From Zymobacter sp047495495 (GTDB lineage Bacteria; Pseudomonadota; Gammaproteobacteria; Pseudomonadales; Halomonadaceae), in contig NZ_CP179930.1 in assembly GCF_047495495.1 (NCBI RefSeq), forward strand, positions 2,941,279-3,005,278: a stretch of 64,000 bases of DNA, written 5' to 3'. The notes below the pieces were generated by a model. The model did no database searches and was not told the origin of the DNA. It worked only from the letters and a program-made list of their open reading frames with translations. A program made the position numbers and the translations under genes. Positions within the stretch are counted from its first letter, which is position 1. Each line of letters opens with the position of its first letter. This document shows positions 43,904 through 52,720 of this stretch, piece after piece.

Positions 43904-43919
43904 TGGCACAGGGTTTGCA
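43904..43919 (+). promoter_or_regulatory. Sigma-54 promoter of aspA
   Basis: TGGCAC, five bases, TTGCA matches the -24/-12 consensus perfectly. GG (43905-43906) and GC (43917-43918) are separated by ten bases. The start codon of aspA is about 118 bases downstream. An upstream activator site is not clear: only a half-like GGCACC is visible near 43813. Confidence 0.8.
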
Positions 43920-44036
43920 CTACCTTTCTGGCAACATCTGGTCGCGTTCTATCACAGCGCTGAGCCGGGCCAAAAGCCTTCCAGATGGAGCGACCGCATA
44001 TCCAATGAACTGGAATAGCCCAGGAGACGAAAGATC

Positions 44037-45458
44037 GTGTCTACTACCATGCGTCAGGAAGAAGACTTCATCGGCACGCGTGAGATCGACGACCGCTGCT
44101 ACTACGGCATTCACACCCTCCGCGCCTGTGAGAACTTTGCCATCAGCGCCACCCCGCTGAACCGCTACCCGTCCCTCATCAAGGGCTTGGTGGTCGTCAA
44201 GAAAGCCGCTGCGCTGACGCATCGACAACGAGGCTCACTGCCACCCGGTCTGGCCGATGCCATCGTCAAGGCCTGCGATGACATCCTGCTGCACGACCGT
44301 TTCCTAGACCAGTTCCCCATTGACCTGTTTCAGGGCGGTGCCGGCACCTCGACCAACATGAACGTCAATGAGGTAGTCGCTAACGTTGCTCTCGAACGCT
44401 TGGGACGTGCCAAAGGTGATTATCAGTTCCTCAGCCCCAACGACCACGTCAACCGCGGCCAGTCGACCAACGATGTCTACCCGACGGGCTTCCGCCTAGC
44501 GTTCTATCAAGACGTGCAGGACAAACTGCTGCCAGCTCTACAGCGCCTGAAAAAAGCGCTGGCACACAAAGGCACCGAATTCAGCAAAGTCATCAAGATG
44601 GGACGCACCCAGCTGCAGGATGCCGTTCCGATGACACTGGGGCAGGAGTTCAAAGCCTTCGCCAGCCTCATCGACGATGAAATCCGTCAGCTGGCGCATG
44701 ACAAGCAGCCCCTGTTGATGATGCACCTAGGCGGCACGGCTATCGGCACTGGCGTCAACACCGACGCGGGCTATGGCGACGCCGTCATCCGCACACTTGC
44801 TGAGCTGACCGATCTGCCTCTGAAACCGGTCAAGGATCGCATCGCAGCCACCTCAGACTGCGGCGCCTACGTCACGCTGTCCAACGGCCTGCGCCGTCTG
44901 GCGACACGGCTGTCGAAGATCTGCAACGACCTGCGTCTGCTGTCGTCTGGGCCACGCGCGGGCCTCAACGAGATCAATCTGCCCCAACGCCAGGCGGGGT
45001 CCTCGATCATGCCCGCCAAGGTCAATCCCGTCATTCCAGAAGTGGTAAATCAGGTCTGCTTCAAGGTGATCGGCAACGATACCTGCGTAGTGATGGCCGC
45101 CGAAGCGGGCCAGCTGCAGCTGAACGTTATGGAGCCGGTCATCGTCCAGTCGGTACTGGAGTCCATTTCACTGCTGACCAACGGTATCGACACACTGGTC
45201 GAACGTTGCATCGACGGCATCACGGCCAACGCTAGCATCTGCCGTGACTATGTCATGGGGTCCGTCGGTATGGTGACTTGCCTCAACCCCGTACTGGGCC
45301 ACCATGCGGGTGACCTGATCGGACAGGCGTGTCTGGCTACGGGGAAAAGCGTACGGGAAGTGGTGCTAGAGCAGCAGCTTCTGGGCGCACAGGAACTGGA
45401 TCGACTGCTCGATCCAATGACCATGATCGCGCCGAAGGCCGTTATGGCAGGCAGCTGA
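44037..45458 (+). CDS. aspA: Aspartate ammonia-lyase (aspartase)
   Basis: A 473-residue member of the fumarase/aspartase superfamily that deaminates L-aspartate to fumarate and ammonium. The superfamily signature GSSIMPAKVNP is present, as are GTSTNMNVNEV, NDHVNRGQSTNDVYPT and GRTQLQDAVP. The last shows aspartase, not fumarase C. The start is probably the GTG at 44037 with AGGAG ten bases upstream. An ATG four codons later is possible. A perfect sigma-54 promoter upstream implies nitrogen or carboxylate control. A gene for a 43-residue basic protein follows within 85 bases. Confidence 0.96.
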   Translation: MSTTMRQEEDFIGTREIDDRCYYGIHTLRACENFAISATPLNRYPSLIKGLVVVKKAAALTHRQRGSLPPGLADAIVKACDDILLHDRFLDQFPIDLFQGGAGTSTNMNVNEVVANVALERLGRAKGDYQFLSPNDHVNRGQSTNDVYPTGFRLAFYQDVQDKLLPALQRLKKALAHKGTEFSKVIKMGRTQLQDAVPMTLGQEFKAFASLIDDEIRQLAHDKQPLLMMHLGGTAIGTGVNTDAGYGDAVIRTLAELTDLPLKPVKDRIAATSDCGAYVTLSNGLRRLATRLSKICNDLRLLSSGPRAGLNEINLPQRQAGSSIMPAKVNPVIPEVVNQVCFKVIGNDTCVVMAAEAGQLQLNVMEPVIVQSVLESISLLTNGIDTLVERCIDGITANASICRDYVMGSVGMVTCLNPVLGHHAGDLIGQACLATGKSVREVVLEQQLLGAQELDRLLDPMTMIAPKAVMAGS

Positions 45459-45542
45459 TACCTGCGCTATATCCATTGGAGAGAAGCTCTCTCAATAAGT
45501 ACAAGAACTCTACGTGCACATGCCATGCAGAAGGAGATCACA

Positions 45543-45674
45543 ATGGGTATCAAATCAGGCCCCAAACGTACGGCCAAATCGACGGGCAAAAAAGATAAAC
45601 GCCAAAGCGTGACCCAGGAAAATAAAGCGAAGCACCCTAGCTTGAATACGCATCACCACACACCGGGTGACTGA
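45543..45674 (+). CDS. 43-residue basic small protein
   Basis: A short gene too small for usual gene finding but with an excellent ribosome site (AAGGAG, eight bases before the ATG). The product is very basic (MGIKSGPKRTAKSTGKKDKR, then a Gln/Asn/Lys stretch and a HHH near the end), with no membrane segment and no Cys. It starts 84 bases after aspA in the same direction and is followed by two hairpins, so it is probably in the aspA transcript. Such Lys-rich peptides may bind RNA or DNA or be ribosome-associated. No family is recognised. Confidence 0.6.
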   Translation: MGIKSGPKRTAKSTGKKDKRQSVTQENKAKHPSLNTHHHTPGD

Positions 45675-45692
45675 GGTCCCGGGCCTCGCACA

Positions 45693-45720
45693 GAAAGGTA
45701 GCGAAAACATCGCTACTTTC
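45693..45720 (+). terminator. First of two hairpins after the small basic protein gene
   Basis: GAAAGGTAGCGA and TCGCTACTTTC with a five-base loop (one bulged G). Confidence 0.6.
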
Positions 45721-45726
45721 ATGAAA

Positions 45727-45759
45727 ACAAGAACGCGACCACCAAGGTCGCGTTCTTGT
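45727..45759. terminator. Bidirectional terminator
   Basis: ACAAGAACGCGACC, loop ACCAA, and the exact 14-base complement. It lies between the aspA transcript and the convergent LysO-type gene. Confidence 0.85.
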
Positions 45760-45829
45760 CTCTGCACGGTATGAAAAAGCGAGGGCGTCGATAAGCCAGA
45801 AACGCGGCGCGAGACCGGGTGTGGATAAC

Positions 45830-46789
45830 TCACATTACCGTCAACGGAATCAAGAACGGTACGGCAAACGACAGCAAGCTACCGCTGACGAACGCTGCAG
45901 TCACGTCACGGCGATCGGGATTATGGCGTTCGATCACAGGCAGCGTCACATCCATGCAGGTGGCAGCACAGGCACCGATCGCCATCTTGCCGCGCTGACG
46001 ATGGCTCAGCAGGGGAATCAGGATAAGCGCCAACGCTTCACGAAACATATCGGTCAGGAAGGCGATCGACCCTACAACAGGTTCGCCCAAGCGGGAAAAC
46101 AGGATGCCGGACAGCGAAGCCCAACCAAAACCCGAGGCTGCCCCTACCGTACCTCGCAGGGGCAGCGACAGCAGCGGTGCCACAATCAGTGCGCCCAGAT
46201 AAGTTCCGGCGAAAACGCACAGCGCGATCTTCAGCCCACGCCGGTTGGCGATCAGTTCTTTAAAGCGCACATTGCTCATCGCTAGCTGGAAACCGATGGC
46301 GCAGGTCATGACGTAAAGGAGCGCCGTTGCCGCATGCTCATACGGAGCCTTGGGCAACCAGTGCGCCCACGCCAGCACGAAGCCGACGGCCACCATGCCG
46401 ATCATCTTCAACGGGGCCGCCAGATGATGCAGCAGACGGTCAGGAGGCGTCACGGCCTCTATGCCATCGGTCGCCATCGTCGTCGGTGCCACCGGGTGCG
46501 GCAGGCGACCGCGCTGGGGCCGGTACATCACACCCCAGATGACCGCCATGGCCCCGGCCGTGGTTGCTACCGCAATGGCCAGAGCGGTCAGCCCGACTCT
46601 CACTAACATGTCGAAGAAGCCGTCGATCTGACCGATCGAAATCCCCATGAACATCATCAGCACGTACATGCTGACGCTGGCAACAGTATCAATATGGGTA
46701 CGCAGAAACGACCAGTTGAAGCGATAGAGACCAAAGCCAGCCAGCAGCGACACGCACAGCGGCAGCAAATTGGAAAGGGCGATACCCAT
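45830..46789 (-). CDS. LysO-family exporter (YbjE-like)
   Basis: A 319-residue polytopic membrane protein with about eight segments of the LysO (DUF340) family. In E. coli, LysO exports L-lysine and toxic thialysine. Family stretches are MYVLMMFMGISIG, AIGFQLAMSN, TVGAASGFGWASLSGI and the acidic-residue segment FLTDMFREALALI. The start at 46789 places the first membrane segment at the N-terminus. An extension to 46825 was rejected. It is divergent from glnA, with a 476-base control region between them. The substrate could be lysine or a related cation. Confidence 0.85.
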   Translation of the reverse strand: MGIALSNLLPLCVSLLAGFGLYRFNWSFLRTHIDTVASVSMYVLMMFMGISIGQIDGFFDMLVRVGLTALAIAVATTAGAMAVIWGVMYRPQRGRLPHPVAPTTMATDGIEAVTPPDRLLHHLAAPLKMIGMVAVGFVLAWAHWLPKAPYEHAATALLYVMTCAIGFQLAMSNVRFKELIANRRGLKIALCVFAGTYLGALIVAPLLSLPLRGTVGAASGFGWASLSGILFSRLGEPVVGSIAFLTDMFREALALILIPLLSHRQRGKMAIGACAATCMDVTLPVIERHNPDRRDVTAAFVSGSLLSFAVPFLIPLTVM

Positions 46790-46943
46790 GCAGCGAGATC
46801 CTTTGTACGGCAGGCTTTCGACCACCTAGCACGGTCGGCGACCTGACGGCCTGTTGTTGTCGATTGGGCGGTTCATCATAGCGGGCTTGCCCTGCCAAGG
46901 ACACCCACCTTAGCCCGCGATACGTTCTCTACGCTTTAGCTTG

Positions 46944-46960
46944 CGCACCACAACGGTGCA
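46944..46960 (+). promoter_or_regulatory. NtrC box 1 upstream of glnA
   Basis: CGCACC, five bases, GGTGCA: one mismatch from the NtrC consensus (TGCACC-N5-GGTGCA). It lies about 185 bases upstream of the -12 element, a normal enhancer distance. Confidence 0.82.
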
Positions 46961-46983
46961 ATGCATATTACAGAAAGGCGCAA

Positions 46984-47000
46984 GGCACTTTGTTGGTGCA
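46984..47000 (+). promoter_or_regulatory. NtrC box 2 upstream of glnA
   Basis: GGCACT, five bases, GGTGCA: two mismatches in one half. It is exactly 40 bases (about four helical turns) from box 1, as expected for cooperative NtrC binding. Confidence 0.75.
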
Positions 47001-47128
47001 TATCCATACCTATATGCGCCACCCGAGTGCAATAAAGTGGCTAAAACGGTCATTTGTGCCTACAGATAACTCTGATGTTCCTTTGAAACGACGCTGTGCA
47101 CCAGTATCGAGCCGACCAAGCACTATAT

Positions 47129-47145
47129 TTGGCACGCTCCGTGCA
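47129..47145 (+). promoter_or_regulatory. Sigma-54 promoter of glnA
   Basis: TTGGCACGCTCCGTGCA. GG (47131-47132) and GC (47143-47144) are ten bases apart. It is 121 bases upstream of the glnA start. Confidence 0.88.
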
Positions 47146-47265
47146 TTACTTAATGCGTCAATGCCGACCCGAAGGTCTGCGCCTGTCGTCATAACAGATA
47201 GTCACAGCAGATCTCGGCACCATCATCGCAAGCGTACCCGCAGCGGGAACTACTGGAGATTACAC

Positions 47266-48672
47266 ATGGCAGACAACACGCTGGCCCTCATCAAGGAACA
47301 CGACATCAAGTGGGTCGACCTTCGCTTCACCGACACCAAAGGTAAGGAACAGCACGTTTCCATTCCGGCGCGCACTGTCGACGAAGAGTTCTTCGAAACC
47401 GGTCAGATGTTCGATGGCTCCTCCATCGGCGGCTGGAAAGGCATCAATGAATCCGACATGATTCTGATGCCGGAAGACGGCACTGCCTATGTGGATCCGT
47501 TCACCGAAGACCCGACGCTGGTTCTGCGCTGCGACATCATCGAGCCGGCGACCATGCAGGGCTACGACCGTGACCCGCGCTCCATCGCCAAGCGCGCCGA
47601 AGCCTATCTGAAAAGCACAGGCCTGGGCGACACCGCATTCTTCGGCCCGGAACCAGAATTCTTCGTTTTCGATGAAGTGAAATTCGGCAACGAAATGAAC
47701 GGCTCTTTCTTCAAGATCAACTCTGAAGAAGGCGCATGGGCCACCAGCGAAAGCTTCGAAGGCGGCAACATGGGTCACCGCCCGCGCGTCAAGGGTGGCT
47801 ACTTCCCGGTTCCCCCGGTCGACTCCTTCCACGATCTGCGTGCAGCCATGTGTAACACGCTGGAAGCCGTTGGTCAGGACGTCGAAGTGCACCACCACGA
47901 AGTGGCAAACGCTGGCCAGAACGAAATCGGTGTGAAATTCAACACGCTGGTCAAGAAAGCCGACGAAGTGCAGACCATGAAATACGTGATCCACAACGTG
48001 GCCCACGCTTATGGCAAAACCGCTACGTTCATGCCGAAACCGATGGCAGGCGACAACGGCTCTGGCATGCACGTTCACCAGTCGTTCTGGAAAGACGGCA
48101 AGAACATGTTCGCGGGCGACGAATACGCAGGTCTGTCCGAAACGGCACTGTTCTACATCGGTGGTGTTATCAAGCACGCACGTGCGCTGAACGCGTTCAC
48201 CAACGCATCCACCAACTCGTACAAACGACTGGTACCGGGTTTCGAAGCACCGGTCATGCTCGCCTACAGTGCGCGCAACCGCTCTGCATCACTGCGCATT
48301 CCGTACACGGCTAACCCGAAGGCGAAACGCGTCGAAACACGCTTCCCTGACCCGACAGCCAACCCGTACCTGGCGTTCTCTGCGCTGCTGATGGCCGGTC
48401 TGGACGGTATCCGTAACCGCATCCACCCGGGCGAAGCACTCGACAAGAACCTGTACGACCTGCCGCCGGAAGAAGCGAAACAGGTACCGACCGTTGCCTC
48501 CAGCCTCGAACAGGCACTGGAAGCACTCGACGCTGACCGTGCGTTCCTGACCGAAGGTGGTGTATTCAGCGACGATATGATCGACGCCTACATTGCCCTC
48601 AAGATGGAAGAGGTCAACGAAGTGCGCATGGTACCGAGCCCCGTCGAATACTCGCTCTACTACAGCCTGTAA
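47266..48672 (+). CDS. glnA: Glutamine synthetase type I
   Basis: A 468-residue GSI subunit, forming dodecamers that make glutamine from glutamate, ammonium and ATP. Motifs: MFDGSSIGGW (latch), FGPEPEFFVFD, HHHEVANAGQNEIG (metal site), KPMAGDNGSGMHVHQS, NRSASLRIPY and the adenylylation site Tyr397 in NLYDLPPEE. So it belongs to the adenylylated GSI-beta class and should be controlled by GlnE/GlnB as well as by NtrBC. The ATG at 47266 follows GGAG. It is expressed from a sigma-54 promoter with two NtrC boxes, and is followed by a hairpin and ntrB. Confidence 0.98.
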   Translation: MADNTLALIKEHDIKWVDLRFTDTKGKEQHVSIPARTVDEEFFETGQMFDGSSIGGWKGINESDMILMPEDGTAYVDPFTEDPTLVLRCDIIEPATMQGYDRDPRSIAKRAEAYLKSTGLGDTAFFGPEPEFFVFDEVKFGNEMNGSFFKINSEEGAWATSESFEGGNMGHRPRVKGGYFPVPPVDSFHDLRAAMCNTLEAVGQDVEVHHHEVANAGQNEIGVKFNTLVKKADEVQTMKYVIHNVAHAYGKTATFMPKPMAGDNGSGMHVHQSFWKDGKNMFAGDEYAGLSETALFYIGGVIKHARALNAFTNASTNSYKRLVPGFEAPVMLAYSARNRSASLRIPYTANPKAKRVETRFPDPTANPYLAFSALLMAGLDGIRNRIHPGEALDKNLYDLPPEEAKQVPTVASSLEQALEALDADRAFLTEGGVFSDDMIDAYIALKMEEVNEVRMVPSPVEYSLYYSL

Positions 48673-48705
48673 GGCCAGTAGCGCAACGGGACGACGTTCC
48701 TACAG

Positions 48706-48735
48706 GCATGGCAATCGCTGCGGTGATTGCCATGC
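48706..48735 (+). terminator. Attenuating hairpin between glnA and ntrB
   Basis: GCATGGCAATC, eight-base loop, GATTGCCATGC. No strong U-run, so it may allow partial read-through from glnA into ntrBC, as in enterics. Confidence 0.75.
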
Positions 48736-48850
48736 GCGGGAGGCTCACAGGGTGGGCTTCCCTTTCAGCGGTGGCCCACAGGCCACCGTTGCCGTCTCTG
48801 GCCATCGACATTGCGCGACAGTGCCAGCCCCCTACAAGGATGAGTACGCC

Positions 48851-49957
48851 ATGACCGATGCGCTCGACACCCATTATCTGCTGGATCATCTCTCGACGGC
48901 CGTCATTCTGCTGGATGATCGACAGCATGTGCTGTGGATGAACCCCGCCGCAGAGGATCTGTTGAGCGTCAGTCTGGCGCGCGTCACTCATACTCCCCTG
49001 AGCACGGTGACCGGTCAGGACGGGCCGCTGCCGGACCGCCTGCAACAGGCGCTGCTCAATCAGCACCCCTATACTCAGCGAGAAGCCTCGTTCGAACTGC
49101 CCAACGGCGAAACGCGCATCATGGACTACACCGTCACCCCGCTGTCGAACACGCGGGTGCTGCTTGAGATGGAGTCGCGCGACCGCTGGGTACGCATTCT
49201 GCGCGAAGAGGAGCTGCTGTCGCGTCAGGAACGCATCAAGCTGCTCAGCCGCGGAATGGCACACGAGATCAAGAACCCGCTAGGCGGTATCCGTGGCGCG
49301 GCTCAACTGCTGGCCCGAGAACTGACGCCCGCACAGCAGGAATACACCCAGGTCATCATCGAAGAAGTGGATCGCCTGCGCGATCTCGTCGACCGCATGC
49401 TGGGGCCGAATCGCCCGTTACAGCATCGGCCGCTCAACGTTCATGCCGTATTGGAGCGAGTGGCCGCGTTATTGCATAACGACAGTACGCCCGGCTTCTC
49501 CGAGGTGAGGATCATCAAGGATTACGATCCCAGCCTGCCGCCGATCCTGGGCGACGAGTCCCAGCTCATTCAGGCCGTGCTCAACGTGGCCCGTAACGCC
49601 ATGCAGGCGCTCGCGGAAAACGCCATCGCACAGCCTTGCCTGACACTGCGTTCTCGCGCTCGACGTCAGTTCATTCTCAACGACCGCCATCGGCTGGTCT
49701 GCGAGATCACCGTCGAGGACAACGGCCCGGGCATTCCCGAGTCGCTGCGCGAGTCGCTGTTCTACCCCATGATGTCGGGCCGCGTCGAAGGCACCGGACT
49801 TGGCCTGTCCATTGCACAATCGATCATGCATCAGCACCAGGGACTCATTGAATGCGACAGTCAGCCCGGACTGACCCAGTTCCGGCTGCTGATCCCCCTG
49901 GACATGAAGCGTGAGCATGATGCCTCGTCTTCGTCCTCTTGCCCCCACGATCAATAA
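48851..49957 (+). CDS. glnL: Nitrogen regulatory sensor kinase NtrB (GlnL)
   Basis: A 368-residue soluble histidine kinase/phosphatase. The N-terminal PAS domain (about 10-110) is followed by the H-box with His138 (SRGMAHEIKNPLGG), the N-box (NVARNAMQAL), G1 (EDNGPGIP) and G2 (GTGLGLSIAQ). It responds to PII to phosphorylate or dephosphorylate NtrC. A polyserine tail (ASSSSS) is a small oddity. It lies after glnA and ends 11 bases before ntrC. Confidence 0.95.
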   Translation: MTDALDTHYLLDHLSTAVILLDDRQHVLWMNPAAEDLLSVSLARVTHTPLSTVTGQDGPLPDRLQQALLNQHPYTQREASFELPNGETRIMDYTVTPLSNTRVLLEMESRDRWVRILREEELLSRQERIKLLSRGMAHEIKNPLGGIRGAAQLLARELTPAQQEYTQVIIEEVDRLRDLVDRMLGPNRPLQHRPLNVHAVLERVAALLHNDSTPGFSEVRIIKDYDPSLPPILGDESQLIQAVLNVARNAMQALAENAIAQPCLTLRSRARRQFILNDRHRLVCEITVEDNGPGIPESLRESLFYPMMSGRVEGTGLGLSIAQSIMHQHQGLIECDSQPGLTQFRLLIPLDMKREHDASSSSSCPHDQ

Positions 49958-49968
49958 GGAACATGCCC

Positions 49969-51441
49969 ATGAGTGAAGCCGCCCGCATCTATATCGTCGA
50001 TGATGACCGCGCCATCCGGTGGGTACTCGAACACAGCCTGGCACAGCCGGACCTCAGCGTGACCAGCTTCGAAGAAGCTGACTCAGCGCTGGCCGCCATC
50101 CGCCGCCAAGCGCCTGACGTATTGATCACCGATATCCGCATGCCCGGTACCAACGGCCTCGACCTGATGGTGCAGGCCCGCGAACTGTGCCCCGAGCTGC
50201 CCGTCATCGTCACAACCGCGCACTCCGATCTCGATAGCGCCGTAGCGTCCTATCAGAGCGGCGCCTTCGAATATTTGCCCAAGCCGTTCGATGTTGACGA
50301 GGCCTTGTCGCTGGTACGCCGTGCCGTGGCACACGCCCGCGAACAGGCCAGTACTGCACCATCGGCACAGAACGAATCCGGCGAAACCGCCCTGCCAGAA
50401 ATCATCGGTGAAGCACCCGCCATGCAGGAAGTGTTCAGGGCCATCGGCCGTCTGGCACATTCCAACATCACCGTCATGATCAATGGCGCGTCAGGCACCG
50501 GGAAGGAGCGCGTCGCACGCGCACTGCACCAACATAGCCCACGCGCACACGGCCCGTTCGTTGCGCTCAACATGGCGGCCATTCCAAAGGCGCTGATGGA
50601 GTCCGAACTGTTCGGGCACGAAAAAGGCGCATTCACCGGTGCCAATGCACTGCGCCGAGGCCGCTTCGAACAGGCCGATGGCGGTACGCTGTTCCTTGAT
50701 GAAATCGGGGACATGCCCGCCGATACCCAGACTCGCTTGCTGCGTGTGCTGTCGGACGGTGAGTTCTATCGTGTCGGCGGGCATGTCTCGGTGAAGGTGA
50801 ACGTCCGTATCATCGCCGCCACTCACCAAGACCTCGAACGCCGCGTGGCGGAAGGCCAGTTCCGTGAAGACCTGTTCCATCGCCTCAACGTTATCCGCAT
50901 TCGCCTACCGCTACTGGCCGAACGCCGCGAAGATATTCCGCGCCTAGCCCGCCACTTCTTGGCACAGGCCGCACATGACCTCGCGACGGAGCCCAAGGTA
51001 CTGACGCCCGCCACGGAAGATCACCTATCGCGCTTGCCATGGCCTGGCAACGTGCGCCAGCTGGAAAACACCTGCCGCTGGTTGACGGTCATGGCCTCGG
51101 GGCGTGAGGTGCTGATCGACGATCTGCCCCCCGAACTGCGCGAAATTCCCAGTGAACACGCGACGGTCGAGGTGCCGATACCCCATGGCTCAGCCGTCAT
51201 CAGTTGGCAGGATGCCTTCCGTCAGTGGGTCGATCAGATGCTGGCGCAGGGCCACACACAGGTGCTGGAAACCGCGACGCCCGACTTCGAACGCATTCTG
51301 ATCGAGACGGCGCTCAAGCATACGCACGGCCGCCGAGGAGAGGCTGCCAGCGTACTGGGATGGGGCCGCAACACGCTGACACGCAAGATAAAACTGCTGC
51401 TTCCAGAGCTATCAGGAAGCGACGACGATCATGAAGAGTGA
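49969..51441 (+). CDS. glnG: Nitrogen response regulator NtrC (GlnG)
   Basis: A 490-residue sigma-54 activator. The receiver domain has the acidic pocket (VDDD near 10-13) and the phosphorylation site Asp55 (ITDIRMPG). The AAA+ domain has Walker A (GASGTGKE, with Ala in place of the usual Glu), the GAFTGA sigma-54 loop, Walker B (GGTLFLDEIGDM) and WPGNVRQLEN. The C-terminal Fis-type HTH (RGEAASVLGWGRNTLTRKI) completes it. The start was set at 49969 because AAGGA lies eight bases upstream. The ATG at 49963 is too close. It should activate glnA, and perhaps aspA. Confidence 0.96.
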   Translation: MSEAARIYIVDDDRAIRWVLEHSLAQPDLSVTSFEEADSALAAIRRQAPDVLITDIRMPGTNGLDLMVQARELCPELPVIVTTAHSDLDSAVASYQSGAFEYLPKPFDVDEALSLVRRAVAHAREQASTAPSAQNESGETALPEIIGEAPAMQEVFRAIGRLAHSNITVMINGASGTGKERVARALHQHSPRAHGPFVALNMAAIPKALMESELFGHEKGAFTGANALRRGRFEQADGGTLFLDEIGDMPADTQTRLLRVLSDGEFYRVGGHVSVKVNVRIIAATHQDLERRVAEGQFREDLFHRLNVIRIRLPLLAERREDIPRLARHFLAQAAHDLATEPKVLTPATEDHLSRLPWPGNVRQLENTCRWLTVMASGREVLIDDLPPELREIPSEHATVEVPIPHGSAVISWQDAFRQWVDQMLAQGHTQVLETATPDFERILIETALKHTHGRRGEAASVLGWGRNTLTRKIKLLLPELSGSDDDHEE

Positions 51442-51594
51442 ATAACGGGCAAAATCTTGAAGTAAACATCAGGTTGGCCCACCTTCAATGAGGTATCTTC
51501 AGTAAACACCCGGGTGGCTACTATGGCTGCTCGACTCTGTTGCCTGACCGTCGTCGACCGTCAGGCAGATATCTCATGCACAAGGACAGTAGAC

Positions 51595-52695
51595 ATGACG
51601 TCTCGTACTCCTCGCACTACCGGCCTGATGCTGGCAGGCCTCATGATGGTGGCTTCTTCTGCCGCCATGGCCACGCCGGCCAAGCACGGCCACGCTCAGC
51701 AAGCCCCCCATGCACAGCAGCAGGCCAACGGCCAGACCGTACAGTCTGCCGTAATTCCGGCGCAGATCACCTATGACGATCCTGCTTTCCGCGAACTGGT
51801 CAGCCCGAAAGCCCACCTGACCCGTCTGTACGACAAGGCCACCTGGAGCGAAGGTCCGATCGTCATGCCCGATGGCAGCGTGATCTGGAGCGACGTGAAG
51901 CAGAACGAAGTGCTGCGCTGGCAGCCGACCGGCAAGCATGCCGGTAAGGTCTCCACCTGGCTGAAACCGTCCGACTTCCAGAACGGTCACGCGGTCGATG
52001 AGCAAGGTCGCATCGTGGCGGCATCTCACGGCAAGCGCGGCATCGTGCGTCAGGAAGGCAATGAATGGAAAGTGCTGATCGACAAGTACGAAGGCAAGCA
52101 GCTCAACAGCCCGAACGACCTGATCATTGATAGCACCGGCGCCATCTGGTTCACCGACCCGACCTTCGGCGTCAAAAACCCGCTGGAAAGCTACGGCGGC
52201 AACGTTGAACAGGACGGCGAATACGTCTACCGCTTCCTGCCGGCTACCGGTGTGATCGAACGCCTCGAAACACCGCTGGTCAAAGCGCCGAACGGTCTGG
52301 CCCTTAGCCCGGATGAACGCACGCTGTACGTTGCGGACAGCCAGCTGGCTCACGACTTCAACGACCATGCACTGGCACACCAGATCATCGCTTACGATAT
52401 CTCTCCGGCCGATCGCAAACTCAGCAATGGTCGCGTCTTCGCTGTCATCAACCCGGGCATCCCGGACGGCATGAAGGTCGATGTCAACGGCAACGTCTGG
52501 ACCAGCAGCGGCGACAGCGTTCAGGTCTACTCTCCGGAAGGCAAACGTCTGGGCCGCGTCACGTTCCCGTCCACCGTCGGCAACATGGTGTTTGGCGTGA
52601 ACAAGGCCAACAAACCGGTATTGTACGTCACAGCGGCCAACGGTCTGTACCGTCTGGACGTCAACGTCAAAGGGGCTGTTCCGGTCAAACGTTGA
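51595..52695 (+). CDS. Exported SMP-30/gluconolactonase-family protein
   Basis: A 366-residue six-bladed propeller of the SMP-30/gluconolactonase family with a Sec signal peptide (hydrophobic core about residues 11-25, cleavage after AMA). A His/Gln-rich linker follows (HGHAQQAPHAQQQ). Active-site features are WSEGPIVMPDG (metal-binding Glu), NSPNDLIIDS (Asn) and ADSQ near the last metal ligand. It probably hydrolyses gluconolactone or a related sugar lactone in the periplasm, where membrane dehydrogenases produce it. AAGGA lies eight bases before the ATG. Two direct repeats upstream may be regulatory. Confidence 0.9.
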   Translation: MTSRTPRTTGLMLAGLMMVASSAAMATPAKHGHAQQAPHAQQQANGQTVQSAVIPAQITYDDPAFRELVSPKAHLTRLYDKATWSEGPIVMPDGSVIWSDVKQNEVLRWQPTGKHAGKVSTWLKPSDFQNGHAVDEQGRIVAASHGKRGIVRQEGNEWKVLIDKYEGKQLNSPNDLIIDSTGAIWFTDPTFGVKNPLESYGGNVEQDGEYVYRFLPATGVIERLETPLVKAPNGLALSPDERTLYVADSQLAHDFNDHALAHQIIAYDISPADRKLSNGRVFAVINPGIPDGMKVDVNGNVWTSSGDSVQVYSPEGKRLGRVTFPSTVGNMVFGVNKANKPVLYVTAANGLYRLDVNVKGAVPVKR

Positions 52696-52720
52696 TCCGA
52701 ACCGGTCACCTTGCGTGCAT

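Larger units (their letters stand above)
43267..44036. other. Long gene-free region upstream of aspA
   Basis: No open frame here has a ribosome site or protein-like composition. The region holds the symporter terminator, a possible sigma-70 promoter (43499-43528), a terminator-like hairpin (43745-43780) and the sigma-54 promoter of aspA (43904-43919). The first two of these last three may delimit a small RNA. Confidence 0.5.

Noticed and set aside
47260..48177. Long minus-strand frame opposite glnA
   Set aside because: Antisense shadow of glnA, caused by strong codon bias.
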